DNA of 64,000 nucleotides from CAZNXJ01 sp964577115. GTDB taxonomy: Bacteria > Planctomycetota > Planctomycetia > Pirellulales > Pirellulaceae. The stretch covers positions 124,001 to 188,000 of the forward strand of contig CAZNXJ010000007.1 of assembly GCA_964577115.1 (NCBI GenBank), written 5' to 3'. The notes under the pieces are model-generated. The model was not told the DNA's origin, did not search any database, and saw nothing but the letters and a program-made list of their open reading frames with translations. Of the stretch, positions 37,676-46,860 are shown one piece after another; the stretch's first letter is position 1, and each line of letters opens with the position of its first letter. The translations under genes were made by a program, and so were the position numbers.

Positions 37676-38680
37676 ATGCCGGTTTCCACGCAACTGATCG
37701 ACGGTTCACTGCCGACGGCAACGGTGCCGGCGGCGGAGCGTCCCGCGTCAGCCACCGCAGCTACCGATACCTCCGATCTCACGTATTTTCCCGAAGCCCG
37801 CTTCCAGCCTTCCGCGGCGAATCGTGCCGCCTACCTGCGTGCTTTAACAGCGGGCTACAGTACCATGCGCAACCAGCGTGTCGTCCTCGCCGGACTCGCC
37901 CGGGACGTGGCCTGGGTGCTGCCTCGCACGATGGCACGCCTCGAGCGGCTCGGCAGCCTCTTCGCCGATTACCGGATCGTGATCTATGAAAACGATTCGG
38001 CGGACGAAACGCTCGACATGCTGACGCGCTGGGCGCGCGAAAATCGTCGGGTCACGGTGCTCTCGGAAGAGCGGCACGATCCCGTGAACATTCCCATCCG
38101 CTGCCTACAGCGCGCCGAGCGGATGGCGTACTATCGAAATCAGTATCGCGAGTACATCGTCGATCGATACTCGGATTACGATGCCGTGGGCGTTGTCGAC
38201 ACCGACCTCGAAGGCGGGTGGAGTTACGACGGCGTCGCTCATACCTTTGGCCACATGGAGTGGGACGCGGTCGGTTCGTACGGCATTCTGTACAAACGGC
38301 GCGGCCTGCAATCGAACCGAGCCATTCACTTCGACGCGTGGGCCTTCCGCGCCGCCGGGAGTCACGAGCCGCTGAGCAATAGCGTCGTGAACAGCATGCA
38401 ATGGGAGCGAGGCGAACCGTTTGTCCCCGTCACGTCCTGCTTCGGCGGCCTGGCGGTGTATCGCATGCCCGCCTTCAGCTCAAGCGAGTACGACGGGCAT
38501 GACGCCGAGCACGTTGGGCTCCATCGGCGCATGGCGGCCAGCGGCCACGGCCGCATCTTTCTGAATCCTAGCCAGATCACGCTCTACGGGCGCCGCTGGC
38601 GGAAACTCGACGGCCTGGTTCGCATTTGCCAGCAGCTCGCAGCCGCCGCTCGCATGCCCACGAACAGCGTCTGGTACTAG
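37676..38680 (+). CDS. GT-A-type glycosyltransferase (CAP59/mannosyltransferase-like)
   Basis: The 334-residue protein shows RVVLAGLARDVAWVLP, then RIVIYENDSADETLDMLTRW (~residues 105-124) and a DxD-type metal site in VGVVDTDLEGGW (~175-186). These features resemble fungal CAP59-type alpha-mannosyltransferases and other GT-A enzymes. A Thr/Ala-rich N-terminal ~55 residues precede the fold. The ATG at 37676 has a GGGGG stretch 5 nt upstream; the frame is open for 48 codons further upstream. No transmembrane segment is seen. It probably acts in assembly of the surface glycan; the sugar is unknown. Confidence 0.8.
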   Translation: MPVSTQLIDGSLPTATVPAAERPASATAATDTSDLTYFPEARFQPSAANRAAYLRALTAGYSTMRNQRVVLAGLARDVAWVLPRTMARLERLGSLFADYRIVIYENDSADETLDMLTRWARENRRVTVLSEERHDPVNIPIRCLQRAERMAYYRNQYREYIVDRYSDYDAVGVVDTDLEGGWSYDGVAHTFGHMEWDAVGSYGILYKRRGLQSNRAIHFDAWAFRAAGSHEPLSNSVVNSMQWERGEPFVPVTSCFGGLAVYRMPAFSSSEYDGHDAEHVGLHRRMAASGHGRIFLNPSQITLYGRRWRKLDGLVRICQQLAAAARMPTNSVWY

Positions 38681-38805
38681 AGGCGCCGAAACAACCGGCA
38701 CGCCAACCTCGCGAAGCGGCGAGAAGCGCTGCCTTATTTATCGCGTTATCCTAGCGCGTCACAGCGCAGCCGCGCCGCTGCCCCCGGCCCTTCGGTCCCG
38801 TTCGC

Positions 38806-40257
38806 TTACGCGATGATCTCGCGCATGGGCTGACCGAAATCAATTTCGAGCCGCTTCTGGCCGGGGACTTCGAGTCGGCGAGGGTCGAGGCCGAGCTGGT
38901 GCAGAATTGTCGCGTGCAGGTCGGTCACGTAATGCCGATGTTCGACAGCGTGGAAGCCGAGTTCGTCGGTGGCGCCGTGGACCACGCCGCGTTTCAGACC
39001 GCCACCAGCCAGCCAAACCGAGAAGCCATACGGATGGTGGTCGCGCCCGTCGGAACGTTCGGCGCCTGGAGTCCGCCCAAACTCGGTTGTCCACACGACG
39101 AGTGTCTCGTCGAGCAGCCCGCGCTGTTTGAGATCCTTGAGCAGCGCGGCGATCGGGCGATCGACCACGGCGCAGCGCGTGCTGTGGTTGTTCTTGAGCT
39201 GAGTGTGCGCGTCCCAGCCGTCATCATAGATTTGCACGAAGCGGACGCCTCGTTCCACGAGGCGGCGCGCGACGAGACACTGCTGGCCAAAGTTGCGCGT
39301 CGGGTCCTGGTTGAGCCCGTACATGTCGAGCGTCGCGGCGGTCTCGTCGCCGAAATTGACAACCTCCGGCACCGCCATCTGCATGCGGAAGGCGAGTTCA
39401 TACGACTTGATGCGCGCGCGCATCATCGGGTCGTTCGGATACTCAACGCCCGCCAGACCGTTCAGCTCGTGAAGCAGTTCGAGCTGATCGGCGCGCTGTT
39501 CGTGAGTCACCGTGGCGCCCGGCGAACCGAATGGCAACGGATTCGCCGGATCGACGTTCAGCGGGACGCCTGCATGTTCCGGCCCCAGGTAACTGGCCCC
39601 ATGCGCACCCGCACCTCCGCAGCAATCTCCCGGCCCGCCGCCCATCACGACGAATTGCGGAAGGTTGTCGTTGAGGCTGCCGAGGCCGTAGTGGACCCAG
39701 GAACCGATCGACGGATGGAAGCCGTCAAAGATGTGTCGCCCGGTATGAATCTGTAGCTGCGCCGCATGATCGTTGTCGGTCGTCCACATCGACCGGACCA
39801 CCGCGAGGTCATCAGCGCACTGGGACACGTGCGGCCACCAATCGCTAATCTCAATGCCGCTCTCGCCGCGCGGCGCATAACCGACCTGCATTGGATAGAT
39901 CTTCGGCATCAGGTCGCGCGGGACACCGCCGAAGTCTCGAACGTTCTTACGGTAAAACGGCGAGTTGATAATGGCGTCGTTGTAGGGTGTTTCCTCGAAC
40001 GTCTTATCGGCGTACTTGTTCACCGCCGGCTTCGGATCGAAGCTCTCGAGATGGCTCGTTCCGCCCAGCATGCAGAACCAGATCACGTTTTTGGCGCGCG
40101 GCGGAAAATGAGGTTGGCCGCTGGGAGGCTGCCAGCCCGGAGCCTCGGCAGCGCGGCTAATGCCGTCGCGCTGGAGCATGGCCGCCAGGGCCAGCCCCGT
40201 GAATCCCATACCCACATCCGCGAGAAATTGGCGGCGACGAATCGAACGCGACTGCAT
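38806..40257 (-). CDS. Tat-exported DUF1501 protein
   Basis: This 483-residue DUF1501 family protein, a sulfatase/alkaline-phosphatase-superfamily relative, has a twin-arginine-type leader (SIRRRQFLADVGMGFTGLAL). NVIWFCMLGGTSHLESFDPKP, the IHTGRHIFDG stretch and VVWTTEFGRTP are typical of the family. The ATG is only 4 nt after the stop of the DUF1549/DUF1553 gene, so the pair is an operon, as in nearly all Planctomycetes. DUF1501 proteins work in the periplasm together with their cytochrome partner; the reaction is still unproven. Confidence 0.94.
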   Translation of the reverse strand: MQSRSIRRRQFLADVGMGFTGLALAAMLQRDGISRAAEAPGWQPPSGQPHFPPRAKNVIWFCMLGGTSHLESFDPKPAVNKYADKTFEETPYNDAIINSPFYRKNVRDFGGVPRDLMPKIYPMQVGYAPRGESGIEISDWWPHVSQCADDLAVVRSMWTTDNDHAAQLQIHTGRHIFDGFHPSIGSWVHYGLGSLNDNLPQFVVMGGGPGDCCGGAGAHGASYLGPEHAGVPLNVDPANPLPFGSPGATVTHEQRADQLELLHELNGLAGVEYPNDPMMRARIKSYELAFRMQMAVPEVVNFGDETAATLDMYGLNQDPTRNFGQQCLVARRLVERGVRFVQIYDDGWDAHTQLKNNHSTRCAVVDRPIAALLKDLKQRGLLDETLVVWTTEFGRTPGAERSDGRDHHPYGFSVWLAGGGLKRGVVHGATDELGFHAVEHRHYVTDLHATILHQLGLDPRRLEVPGQKRLEIDFGQPMREIIA

Positions 40258-40261
40258 TATT

Positions 40262-42916
40262 TCACCGTATCGTTACGAAGTCATTGTGATTCAGCAGCAC
40301 GTGGAGCAAGTTTTCCCGCGCGTGCTGGCGAGGATCTTCGGAGGCGGCCGTGACCTCCACGCGAATGGCCGGGTAGAGATGCTGACCGTCCTGCTCGACG
40401 AGTTGCCTATGCCGTTCGAGGAAGCGCTCGCACGCCGCCAGTTCGGCGTCGGTCGGCAAGCGGCTCAAGGCGTGTTCGAACGCGCAGCGGATCCAGTCGG
40501 CTTCGGTAAAATCCGCGTTCGACTCCGTGGCCAGACGCTGAGTGAGCTGGGCGGCGAGCCGCCGGGCGCTGTTCAGTGCGAGCGGGCTGTTGGTCATCGC
40601 GAGTGCCTGCTGCGGTACGACGCTCACCTGCCGGCGATAACATTCGTTAGGGTTCGCATGATCGAACACTTCCAGCATCTGCATCTTGTCGTTTGGCGTG
40701 GTGCGGAAGTAGAGCGTGCGGCGCCGTGACGTCATGCCTTCGCTCTCGGGCAACTCGGGACCGCCGATCTGCAAGTCGAGCTCGCCGGCGACCGCCAACA
40801 GGCTATCGCGCACGACTTCGGCTTCCGCCCGCCGCGAATTCATCCGCCAGAGGAACCGATTGTCCGGATCGCGTTTCAGGTTCTCCGCAGACACACCTTC
40901 TGTGCTCGCCATCCGATAAACGCTCGAGGTAACGATCAGGCGGTGCAGGGCCTTCATCTTCCAACCGCTGTCGATGAACTCGGCCGCCAGCCAGTCCAGC
41001 AGCTCGGGGTGCGAGGGAGCGCGTCCGTTCAGCCCAAAGTTCGCCGCCGTCGGCACAATCCCCTCGCCGAAATGGCGAAGCCAAATATGGTTGACCGCCA
41101 CCCGCGCCGTACGCGGATTCCGCGGATCGACCATCCAGCGCGCCAGCGCAAGACGCCGGCCCGTGCTGGTGCGAGGATACTCGGGGCCCAGAGGCGTGTA
41201 CTTGGCGTCGTTGCTGGCGAGGGCGGCGCGAGCGGCTTCAAGCTGCTGAGCCGCCACATCGCGCTTCATTTGCTCGCCGGCAATCGCCTTCTCGCGGGCT
41301 GCGGTGTCGGGATTCTCGGCAGCCTTCGCGGCCGCCAAAGACGCCTCGGCATCTTGCAGAGCAAGCTCGGCCAGTTTCAAGACCAGGTCGCGTTCCGCTG
41401 CGGCAGCGGTGTGAGCCAATTGCTGAGCAGCTGGAGATTCGGGCGACTCGGCGCGGGCCTGGTCCGCCACGATACGAGCTTCGAGCGTCGCGCGTTCCTG
41501 CTCGGCCGCCGCCAGCACCAATGCCTTGCGCGGATCGCTGTCGTCCATCTTTCGGCTGGCCTCGAGCTTTTGCTCGGCTGCGGCGCGGAGTTCTGCAAGG
41601 ACCGAGGGGCGCAGCGAAGGGAAGGCAGCCTGCCAATGCAAGGTGACAGGTTCGATCTCCGGATCGCCGGGCGCCAGGGCCTCGGGCACCCCAGGTGCGA
41701 GCGCCTCGTCCTCGATGGGAAAACGACCGTCGCCGCGCGCGAAGATATATGTGGGAAGCGCGGGATCTTTGTCGTAAACGAGCGAGATCCCGAAATCGTC
41801 GGCCGGACGGGCGCCAAGCGGATCGGTGCGAACCCCGTGAGGTTCGAAGTATGCGCGGAATTCGAAGTATTCGCGGTGCGTCAGCGGATCGAATTTGTGA
41901 TCGTGGCAGCGAGCACAGCGCATCGTGACGCCCAGGAAAGCTTGGGCCGTGTGTTCGACCACGTCGAACATCCAGACGTTGCGGTCGAGCCGGTACCAGT
42001 TGCGGCCGAGGAATCCCGTGGCGCGGATCACGTCGGGATCGCCCGGTGCCAGCTCGTCACCGGCAATCATTTCGAGCACCATTTGGTCGTAGCCCTTATC
42101 GGCGTTTAGCGATTCGACGATCCAGTCCCGCCATCGCCAGCTATGCCGCTGCCCGTAACGCAGATCGTTCGTCGCGCGGTAGCCGTACCAATCGCTGTAG
42201 CGCCACACATCCATCCAGTGCCGCCCCCACCGCTCGCCATACTGCGGGCTCGCGAGCAAACGGTCGACGACATCTTCGTAGGCGCGCGGCGAGTCATCCG
42301 TCAGAAACCGCCGCAGCTCGTCCACCGTCGGCGGCACTCCGACCAGGTCCAGATAAACACGCCGCAGGAGCACCGCGCGGTCGGCCGGCGGACGTGGCTC
42401 AAGCTGCCGCGTTTCATGCTGCTCGGCGATGAAAGCGTCGATCGGCGTGCGCACCCAGTCGCGCCGAGACACCTCGGGGATCGGAGGCCGCTGGATGGAA
42501 CGATACGACCAGTACTCGCGGGGATCCTGCTGCGGCTTTTCGTCGCCCGGCGCCAGAGCTCCGGCAGCGATCCAGCGGCGGATCCGATCGATCTCGTCGG
42601 CCGACAGGGCCGCCCCTTCCCCGTCCGGCGGCATCCGGTAACCGGCTTCGCCCGTGATCAATTGAACCAACCAGCTGTCATCCGGATCGCCCGGCACGAT
42701 CGCCGGCCCCGAGTCGCCGCCCGTCTTCATGTGTTCGGCCGTGTCGAGCCGCAACGAACCGCTTTGCTTTAGCACGCCATGACAGGCGAAGCAGCGTTCT
42801 TCGAAGATTGGTTTTACGTCGCGCAGGTAATCGATCGATTCGTCAGCCCGCGCGTGGGGACCGAGGAGTAGGCACGCGCCGCACAAGATCGCGGCCGTGA
42901 GGCGGTCGAGCAACAT
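40262..42916 (-). CDS. PSCyt1-DUF1549-DUF1553 cytochrome protein
   Basis: The 884-residue exported protein has a signal peptide (TAAILCGACLLLGPHARA), a PSCyt1 cytochrome domain with CFACHG (residues ~36-41), DUF1549 (~120-330) with a second CxxCH in MRCARCHDHKFDPL, and DUF1553 (~600-860, RTLYFRTTPNDKMQMLEVFD). Between the last two lies an Ala/Glu-rich coiled-coil insert (~430-580). The ATG at 42916 is chosen because the signal peptide starts there. This is the usual first gene of the planctomycete PSD1/DUF1501 pair, thought to oxidise or desulfate complex saccharides in the periplasm. It directly precedes the DUF1501 gene. Confidence 0.93.
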   Translation of the reverse strand: MLLDRLTAAILCGACLLLGPHARADESIDYLRDVKPIFEERCFACHGVLKQSGSLRLDTAEHMKTGGDSGPAIVPGDPDDSWLVQLITGEAGYRMPPDGEGAALSADEIDRIRRWIAAGALAPGDEKPQQDPREYWSYRSIQRPPIPEVSRRDWVRTPIDAFIAEQHETRQLEPRPPADRAVLLRRVYLDLVGVPPTVDELRRFLTDDSPRAYEDVVDRLLASPQYGERWGRHWMDVWRYSDWYGYRATNDLRYGQRHSWRWRDWIVESLNADKGYDQMVLEMIAGDELAPGDPDVIRATGFLGRNWYRLDRNVWMFDVVEHTAQAFLGVTMRCARCHDHKFDPLTHREYFEFRAYFEPHGVRTDPLGARPADDFGISLVYDKDPALPTYIFARGDGRFPIEDEALAPGVPEALAPGDPEIEPVTLHWQAAFPSLRPSVLAELRAAAEQKLEASRKMDDSDPRKALVLAAAEQERATLEARIVADQARAESPESPAAQQLAHTAAAAERDLVLKLAELALQDAEASLAAAKAAENPDTAAREKAIAGEQMKRDVAAQQLEAARAALASNDAKYTPLGPEYPRTSTGRRLALARWMVDPRNPRTARVAVNHIWLRHFGEGIVPTAANFGLNGRAPSHPELLDWLAAEFIDSGWKMKALHRLIVTSSVYRMASTEGVSAENLKRDPDNRFLWRMNSRRAEAEVVRDSLLAVAGELDLQIGGPELPESEGMTSRRRTLYFRTTPNDKMQMLEVFDHANPNECYRRQVSVVPQQALAMTNSPLALNSARRLAAQLTQRLATESNADFTEADWIRCAFEHALSRLPTDAELAACERFLERHRQLVEQDGQHLYPAIRVEVTAASEDPRQHARENLLHVLLNHNDFVTIR

Positions 42917-43280
42917 GAGGTGGGACTCGTGGAGGCGGGAGGGATCGGCAGTCGCGAAGCGTCGCTCCGCTTTGTCCAGTGTAGCGACCCACCGCGCAGA
43001 ATTCGCCCTTGCAACTTCGCAGCCTCTCAAAATTTTCCGCATCCATTGCCTAATCGTCGTCGGCCCGACCGCCGCGCACTTCGCGGTGTGCGCGGCGCGA
43101 CCGCCCCACCGCTCCACCTCACCCTCCCACACCAGCACCCTCCAGCGCCCATGAACCTCCATTCTCTAGCGCCTTCTTACCTCGACCTTCCCTCTTGTTC
43201 CTTTCTTCCTTTCTCTTCGCTTCCGCTTTCCGCTCTCCGCCTTTCTCCGGTTCTTCCGTATGATGGAGTAAGGAGCCGCA
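42917..43280. other. Intergenic region with polypyrimidine tract upstream of rnpB
   Basis: About 360 bases separate the divergent PSD1 gene and rnpB. From about 43166 to 43257 the plus strand is almost wholly C and T. A -10-like TATGAT is at 43259-43264. Confidence 0.5.
43259..43264 (+). promoter_or_regulatory. Candidate -10 element of rnpB
   Basis: TATGAT lies about 7-15 nt before the expected start of RNase P RNA. No good TTGACA-like -35 is seen 17 bp upstream because the region is a pyrimidine tract. Confidence 0.45.
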
Positions 43281-43668
<388 letters not shown>

Positions 43669-43830
43669 CTGCGGCTCCTTCTTTATTTCACGCGCTCCCC
43701 TTCACGCTTCGCGGCGCGCGATCCCACCATCTCGCCTCGCGCTTCTCTTTCTCGCGTCCGCACCCGGCGCTCGCCCCTGGCGCTGGCTCCGCCGCGCCGC
43801 CTCGGCGGCCCCGGGGCGACCCCGCTTTGA

Positions 43831-43860
43831 TGCGGAATGCACCTCGCCGCAGACTTTTTT
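43831..43860 (+). terminator. Possible terminator downstream of rnpB
   Basis: A 5-bp stem (TGCGG at 43831-43835 with CCGCA at 43847-43851) is followed by T6 at 43855-43860. The stem is short and lies ~170 nt past rnpB. Confidence 0.35.
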
Positions 43861-43916
43861 CGACAATTTTTGCCGACCGGCAGATGGACACTTTGGTCAA
43901 TAAGACAGGGGGCCAT

Positions 43917-43980
43917 TGCCTAACAATTAGGCATCGCCTCGATTGCCGCGATTCAGGCAGCCATGCACAAACTTTAGGCA
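43917..43980. repeat. TTAGGCA inverted and direct repeats
   Basis: TGCCTAA-CAA-TTAGGCA (43917-43933) is a perfect 7-bp inverted repeat. A third TTAGGCA lies at 43974-43980, and a near copy, TCAGGCA, at about 43953-43959. All are within 235 bp of the RHH gene start. Confidence 0.5.
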
Positions 43981-44148
43981 GGCCCGCACGATCGGCGTAA
44001 ATGCATGCAGGACAATGCTATCAATCGATGGGGTTGACCGCAGGAGAGGATTGGGGCGTGGAGCGGCCGGGTCGAGCGCGGACGGCGCGGCGGACCGGTC
44101 GCCTGAGGACCTGATTCGTTCCCCCGTCAATACAGAGGAAGGAACCCC

Positions 44149-44778
44149 GTGAGCATGAAGGGTCGAGATTCGGAGGCGCAAGCAACGGAGCTGACGTACG
44201 AGCAGCGTGTGGCCACCATCATGCAGATCGCCCAGGCGCTCGTCGCCAACCCGTTCACCGACTGGGCCACATTTCTGCGCGAGGTGCTGGGAAACAACGG
44301 AGTGGTGACGCGGATGTTTTCTGGCGCGGCGCTCGACGAGTTCCGACGCTCGGAGGAATACACCGAGCTCCAGCGGATGCTCGCCAAGCTCCGCGGCATG
44401 CGCCCCGTCCAGGATGGCCGCACGACCAAGCCCGATCTGACCGAGCCGCGCCGGATGATCACCGTGCGCGTGCCGGCGAGCATGCTCGAACTGCTCCGCG
44501 CGGAAGCCCGCGAACGCAATACATCGATCAACAGCCTGTGCATCGCCAAGCTGCTACAGTCACTTCAGGCCGACGACCTTGCCGGCCCCGATGCCCGCTT
44601 CGCTCTCAAGCGGAAGCTCGACGATGAATCGCCGCAGCCCAAGAAGGGGGCGCACCGGCGTGGCGGCCGCGGTGCGGAAGCCTTCGACGAAGACCTGTCC
44701 GAGGAAGCCGACGAGATGGAAGTCGATCTCGAGTTTCCCGTCGGCCGGGACGACCGGTACGAAGAGGAGGAAGAGTAG
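44149..44778 (+). CDS. Ribbon-helix-helix protein with acidic tail
   Basis: The 209-residue protein has an N-terminal helical region of no known family (~1-95) and a ribbon-helix-helix DNA-binding motif at ~103-140 (RMITVRVPASMLELLRAEA followed by NTSINSLCIAKLL), as in HicB/Arc/CopG-type regulators. A disordered C-terminus ends in a strongly acidic tail (DDRYEEEEE). The GTG start at 44149 has GGAAGG about 6 nt upstream. It may be a transcriptional regulator, and the TTAGGCA repeats just upstream are candidate operator sites. No HicA toxin gene is adjacent. Confidence 0.78.
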   Translation: MSMKGRDSEAQATELTYEQRVATIMQIAQALVANPFTDWATFLREVLGNNGVVTRMFSGAALDEFRRSEEYTELQRMLAKLRGMRPVQDGRTTKPDLTEPRRMITVRVPASMLELLRAEARERNTSINSLCIAKLLQSLQADDLAGPDARFALKRKLDDESPQPKKGAHRRGGRGAEAFDEDLSEEADEMEVDLEFPVGRDDRYEEEEE

Positions 44779-44779
44779 T

Positions 44780-44812
44780 GCGGCAGTGCTCGGCCGGCGC
44801 GAGCACCGCCGC
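44780..44812. terminator. Strong hairpin between convergent genes
   Basis: GCGGC-a-GTGCTCG (44780-44792) pairs with CGAGCAC-c-GCCGC (44800-44812), twelve pairs around one mismatch, starting 2 nt after the RHH gene stop. There is no long T-run, so it may be a bidirectional terminator or an RNA-stability element. Confidence 0.5.
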
Positions 44813-44838
44813 TGAATCCTTTCGCGCAGAGCATGCGC

Positions 44839-45786
44839 TTACTCTTGAGACTCGCCGGCTTCGCCCTCCGCGAGTTGGCGGCGGACGCGCATCAGCAAGC
44901 GGCGCGTGGCGCGAATGCCTTCGTACTCGTCGAGCTTGCTGCCTTCGTATTCGATGCCGACCCAACCTCGGTAGCCGGCGTCGAGCACGATGCGCATCAT
45001 CCGGAAGTAGTCCGTGTGGATCTCGTTTCCTTGTTCGTCGAAGTCGTGACTCTTCGCGCTCACCGCCTTCGCGAACGGCATCGTTTCCTGGACGCCTTGA
45101 TAGCGGTCGTAATCGTGGAAGTTGCCGAAGTCGGGAAGCGTGCCGCAGTTCTTCAGGTTGACGGCTTGAATGACGCTGGCGAGCCACTTGCCATTGGACG
45201 ATAGCCCGCCATGGTTCTCGACGATCACATTCATTTCGAGCGGAGCGGCGAACTCGCTGAGCTGCCGCAGACCATCAGCGGCAAGCTTTAGCTGTTCGTC
45301 GTAGGAGCCCTCCGAGGCCGCGTTCACGCGGATCGAGTGGCACCCCAGTTCCTTGGCGGCTTCGACCCATTTGAAATGGTTTTCCACCGCCGCGCGGCGC
45401 TGCGCGGCATCCGGGTCGCCAAGACGTCCCTCGCCGTCGATCATGATCAAGAGGCTGCGGACGCCGTGATCCTCGGCGCGTTTTTTCATCTCGGCGAGAT
45501 ACTGAGCGTCTTTGGCCTTGTCCTTGAAAAATTGGTTGACGTATTCCACCGCGCGAATACCGAACTCGTTGCGAGCAACTTTCGCGAAGTCGAGGTGATC
45601 GAGCTTGCCGCCGAACAGCGTGCGGTGCAGCGACCATTCGGCGAGCGAGATCCGGAAGAGCGGCCGGCGCCGAGCGGGCGGGGTGGCATCCTCACCCGGC
45701 TGCTCGGACTGTCCCAACAGAGAGAAAGTCGTACCAACGCTCGCGGCGAAGGCGGCGTGTTGAAGGAAGCATCGGCGCGTCGTCAT
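44839..45786 (-). CDS. Tat-exported xylose-isomerase-like TIM-barrel protein
   Basis: This 315-residue sugar phosphate isomerase/epimerase family protein (AP endonuclease 2 fold) has a twin-arginine leader (TTRRCFLQHAAFAASVG). Metal-ligand motifs of the family are visible: VIVENHGGLSSNG (Glu), GTLPDFGNF (Asp/His region), SAKSHDFDEQGNE (His) and VGIEYEGS (Glu). It probably isomerises or epimerises a sugar in the periplasm. The divergent flavin-reductase-like gene is 173 bp away. Confidence 0.9.
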   Translation of the reverse strand: MTTRRCFLQHAAFAASVGTTFSLLGQSEQPGEDATPPARRRPLFRISLAEWSLHRTLFGGKLDHLDFAKVARNEFGIRAVEYVNQFFKDKAKDAQYLAEMKKRAEDHGVRSLLIMIDGEGRLGDPDAAQRRAAVENHFKWVEAAKELGCHSIRVNAASEGSYDEQLKLAADGLRQLSEFAAPLEMNVIVENHGGLSSNGKWLASVIQAVNLKNCGTLPDFGNFHDYDRYQGVQETMPFAKAVSAKSHDFDEQGNEIHTDYFRMMRIVLDAGYRGWVGIEYEGSKLDEYEGIRATRRLLMRVRRQLAEGEAGESQE

Positions 45787-45959
45787 GAACGATGTACCTG
45801 CGTGCGGAAGGGAAAGAACGACGCCGGCGGTTTGCGCGTCCGGCGGACCGACCTACTATAGATGCCGGCCAGGGGCCCTTCAACGAAGCACGTGCGGTGC
45901 GAGGCAGGACTGCACAACCGGGCGGCCAGGGCCTAGGGAAACACCTGGAGAGTGGATCG

Positions 45960-46568
45960 ATGAACACCGTGGAGCGAATCGAGCAAGTCATTCGGATGTT
46001 GGATCCAGAGGTCTGGATCCTAGCGGCCGAGGCCGGTGCGGTGCGCGGCGGACTGACCGCCACCGCCGTCCGCCCCGCCCACATCGACCGCGAACATCCC
46101 ACGCTGCTCATCAGCCTCGGATCCGACCACCACACCACCGAACTTGTCGATCACTCGGGTCAATTCGTCGCGCACCTGCTTGAACCGCAGCAGGCGGAAG
46201 TTGGCTGGAACTTCGCCGCCGATTCCGGTCGCGACCGCGACAAATGGGCCGGGATGGCCGCCGCTCGCACTCCCAGCGGCGCGCTGCGGCTCGCCACCTG
46301 TTGCGCGTGGCTCGAGTGTCGCGTGTACGCTCGGCTCGCAACGGGCGACCGCGTGTATTACTGGAGCGATATCGTCGATGGCGAGACGTGCTCGGACCAG
46401 CCGCCGCTGCGGCTCCACGAATTCATGAACCAATTGTCGCCCGAACAGCGCGCAACGCTCGGCCATCTCCAGCGCGATGACGTGCGCCGACAGCACCCGC
46501 GCTGGGAAGCGTGGCGGCGTGAGATTCCCGACCTGCTACGTCCGCGGCAGGAAGGACCGGTTGAGTGA
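45960..46568 (+). CDS. Flavin-reductase-like (split-barrel flavoprotein) protein
   Basis: The 202-residue protein has the flavin reductase-like FMN-binding split-barrel layout: EVWILAAEAGAVRGGLTATAV (residues ~15-35) at the flavin site, LLISLGSDHHTTELVDHSGQFVAHLL and a C-terminal helix. It probably binds FMN and reduces flavin or another small substrate with NAD(P)H. The ATG at 45960 has GGAG 10 nt upstream. Its partner cannot be told from context. Confidence 0.83.
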   Translation: MNTVERIEQVIRMLDPEVWILAAEAGAVRGGLTATAVRPAHIDREHPTLLISLGSDHHTTELVDHSGQFVAHLLEPQQAEVGWNFAADSGRDRDKWAGMAAARTPSGALRLATCCAWLECRVYARLATGDRVYYWSDIVDGETCSDQPPLRLHEFMNQLSPEQRATLGHLQRDDVRRQHPRWEAWRREIPDLLRPRQEGPVE

Positions 46569-46746
46569 ATCGCCCGCGCCACCCGCATTTCGCCGTCCAA
46601 ATTTCGTGCGGCGCGCGGCGTGAACGAATCTTGCCGAGGCCGTGAACCTGGCCTGGTCCGTACGTGTCGTCGAGAGAGGGTTTCGGATGCGTGCTCCCCG
46701 GATCGCCGGGCACCCGCCTGGCACTAGCCGCCGCGGCCGGCTTCTG

Positions 46747-46754
46747 TATATATT
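46747..46754 (+). promoter_or_regulatory. Candidate -10 box for the hflX leader
   Basis: TATATA and TATATT overlap at 46747-46754, ~11 nt before the first hairpin. It is the only AT-rich hexamer in a GC-rich stretch; no clear -35 is seen. Confidence 0.35.
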
Positions 46755-46764
46755 TCTGACAACT

Positions 46765-46786
46765 CCTCCCCCTGTCACCGGGGAGG
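46765..46786 (+). promoter_or_regulatory. Hairpin that sequesters a Shine-Dalgarno sequence
   Basis: CCTCCCC (46765-46771) pairs perfectly with GGGGAGG (46780-46786) around an 8-nt loop. The right arm is the SD of the small ORF at 46796. Confidence 0.5.
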
Positions 46787-46795
46787 TCAATTACA

Positions 46796-46822
46796 ATGAG
46801 TGGTGTACTCGTGAGCCTCTAA
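46796..46822 (+). CDS. Putative 8-residue leader peptide upstream of hflX
   Basis: ATG AGT GGT ... TAA encodes MSGVLVSL. A seven-base SD, GGGGAGG, ends 9 nt before the ATG. The SD lies inside a stable hairpin and a second stem-loop follows 19 nt after the stop, which is the arrangement of ribosome-mediated attenuation. It may also be a chance frame; only the SD strength and the flanking structure support it. Confidence 0.4.
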   Translation: MSGVLVSL

Positions 46823-46840
46823 TCTCTTCTTCATCGCCAA

Positions 46841-46860
46841 GCGGATTCACCCGAATCCGC
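46841..46860 (+). promoter_or_regulatory. Perfect 8-bp stem-loop in the hflX leader
   Basis: GCGGATTC (46841-46848), loop ACCC, GAATCCGC (46853-46860). No T-run follows, so it is not a simple terminator by itself. Confidence 0.5.

Larger units (their letters stand above)
43669..44148. other. Intergenic region between rnpB and the RHH gene
   Basis: About 480 bases without a supported gene. It contains a possible rnpB terminator (43831-43860) and TTAGGCA repeats (43917-43980). Confidence 0.5.

Noticed and set aside
40943..42109. 388-codon plus-strand frame
   Set aside because: Antisense to the DUF1549/DUF1553 gene with intact domains on the minus strand.
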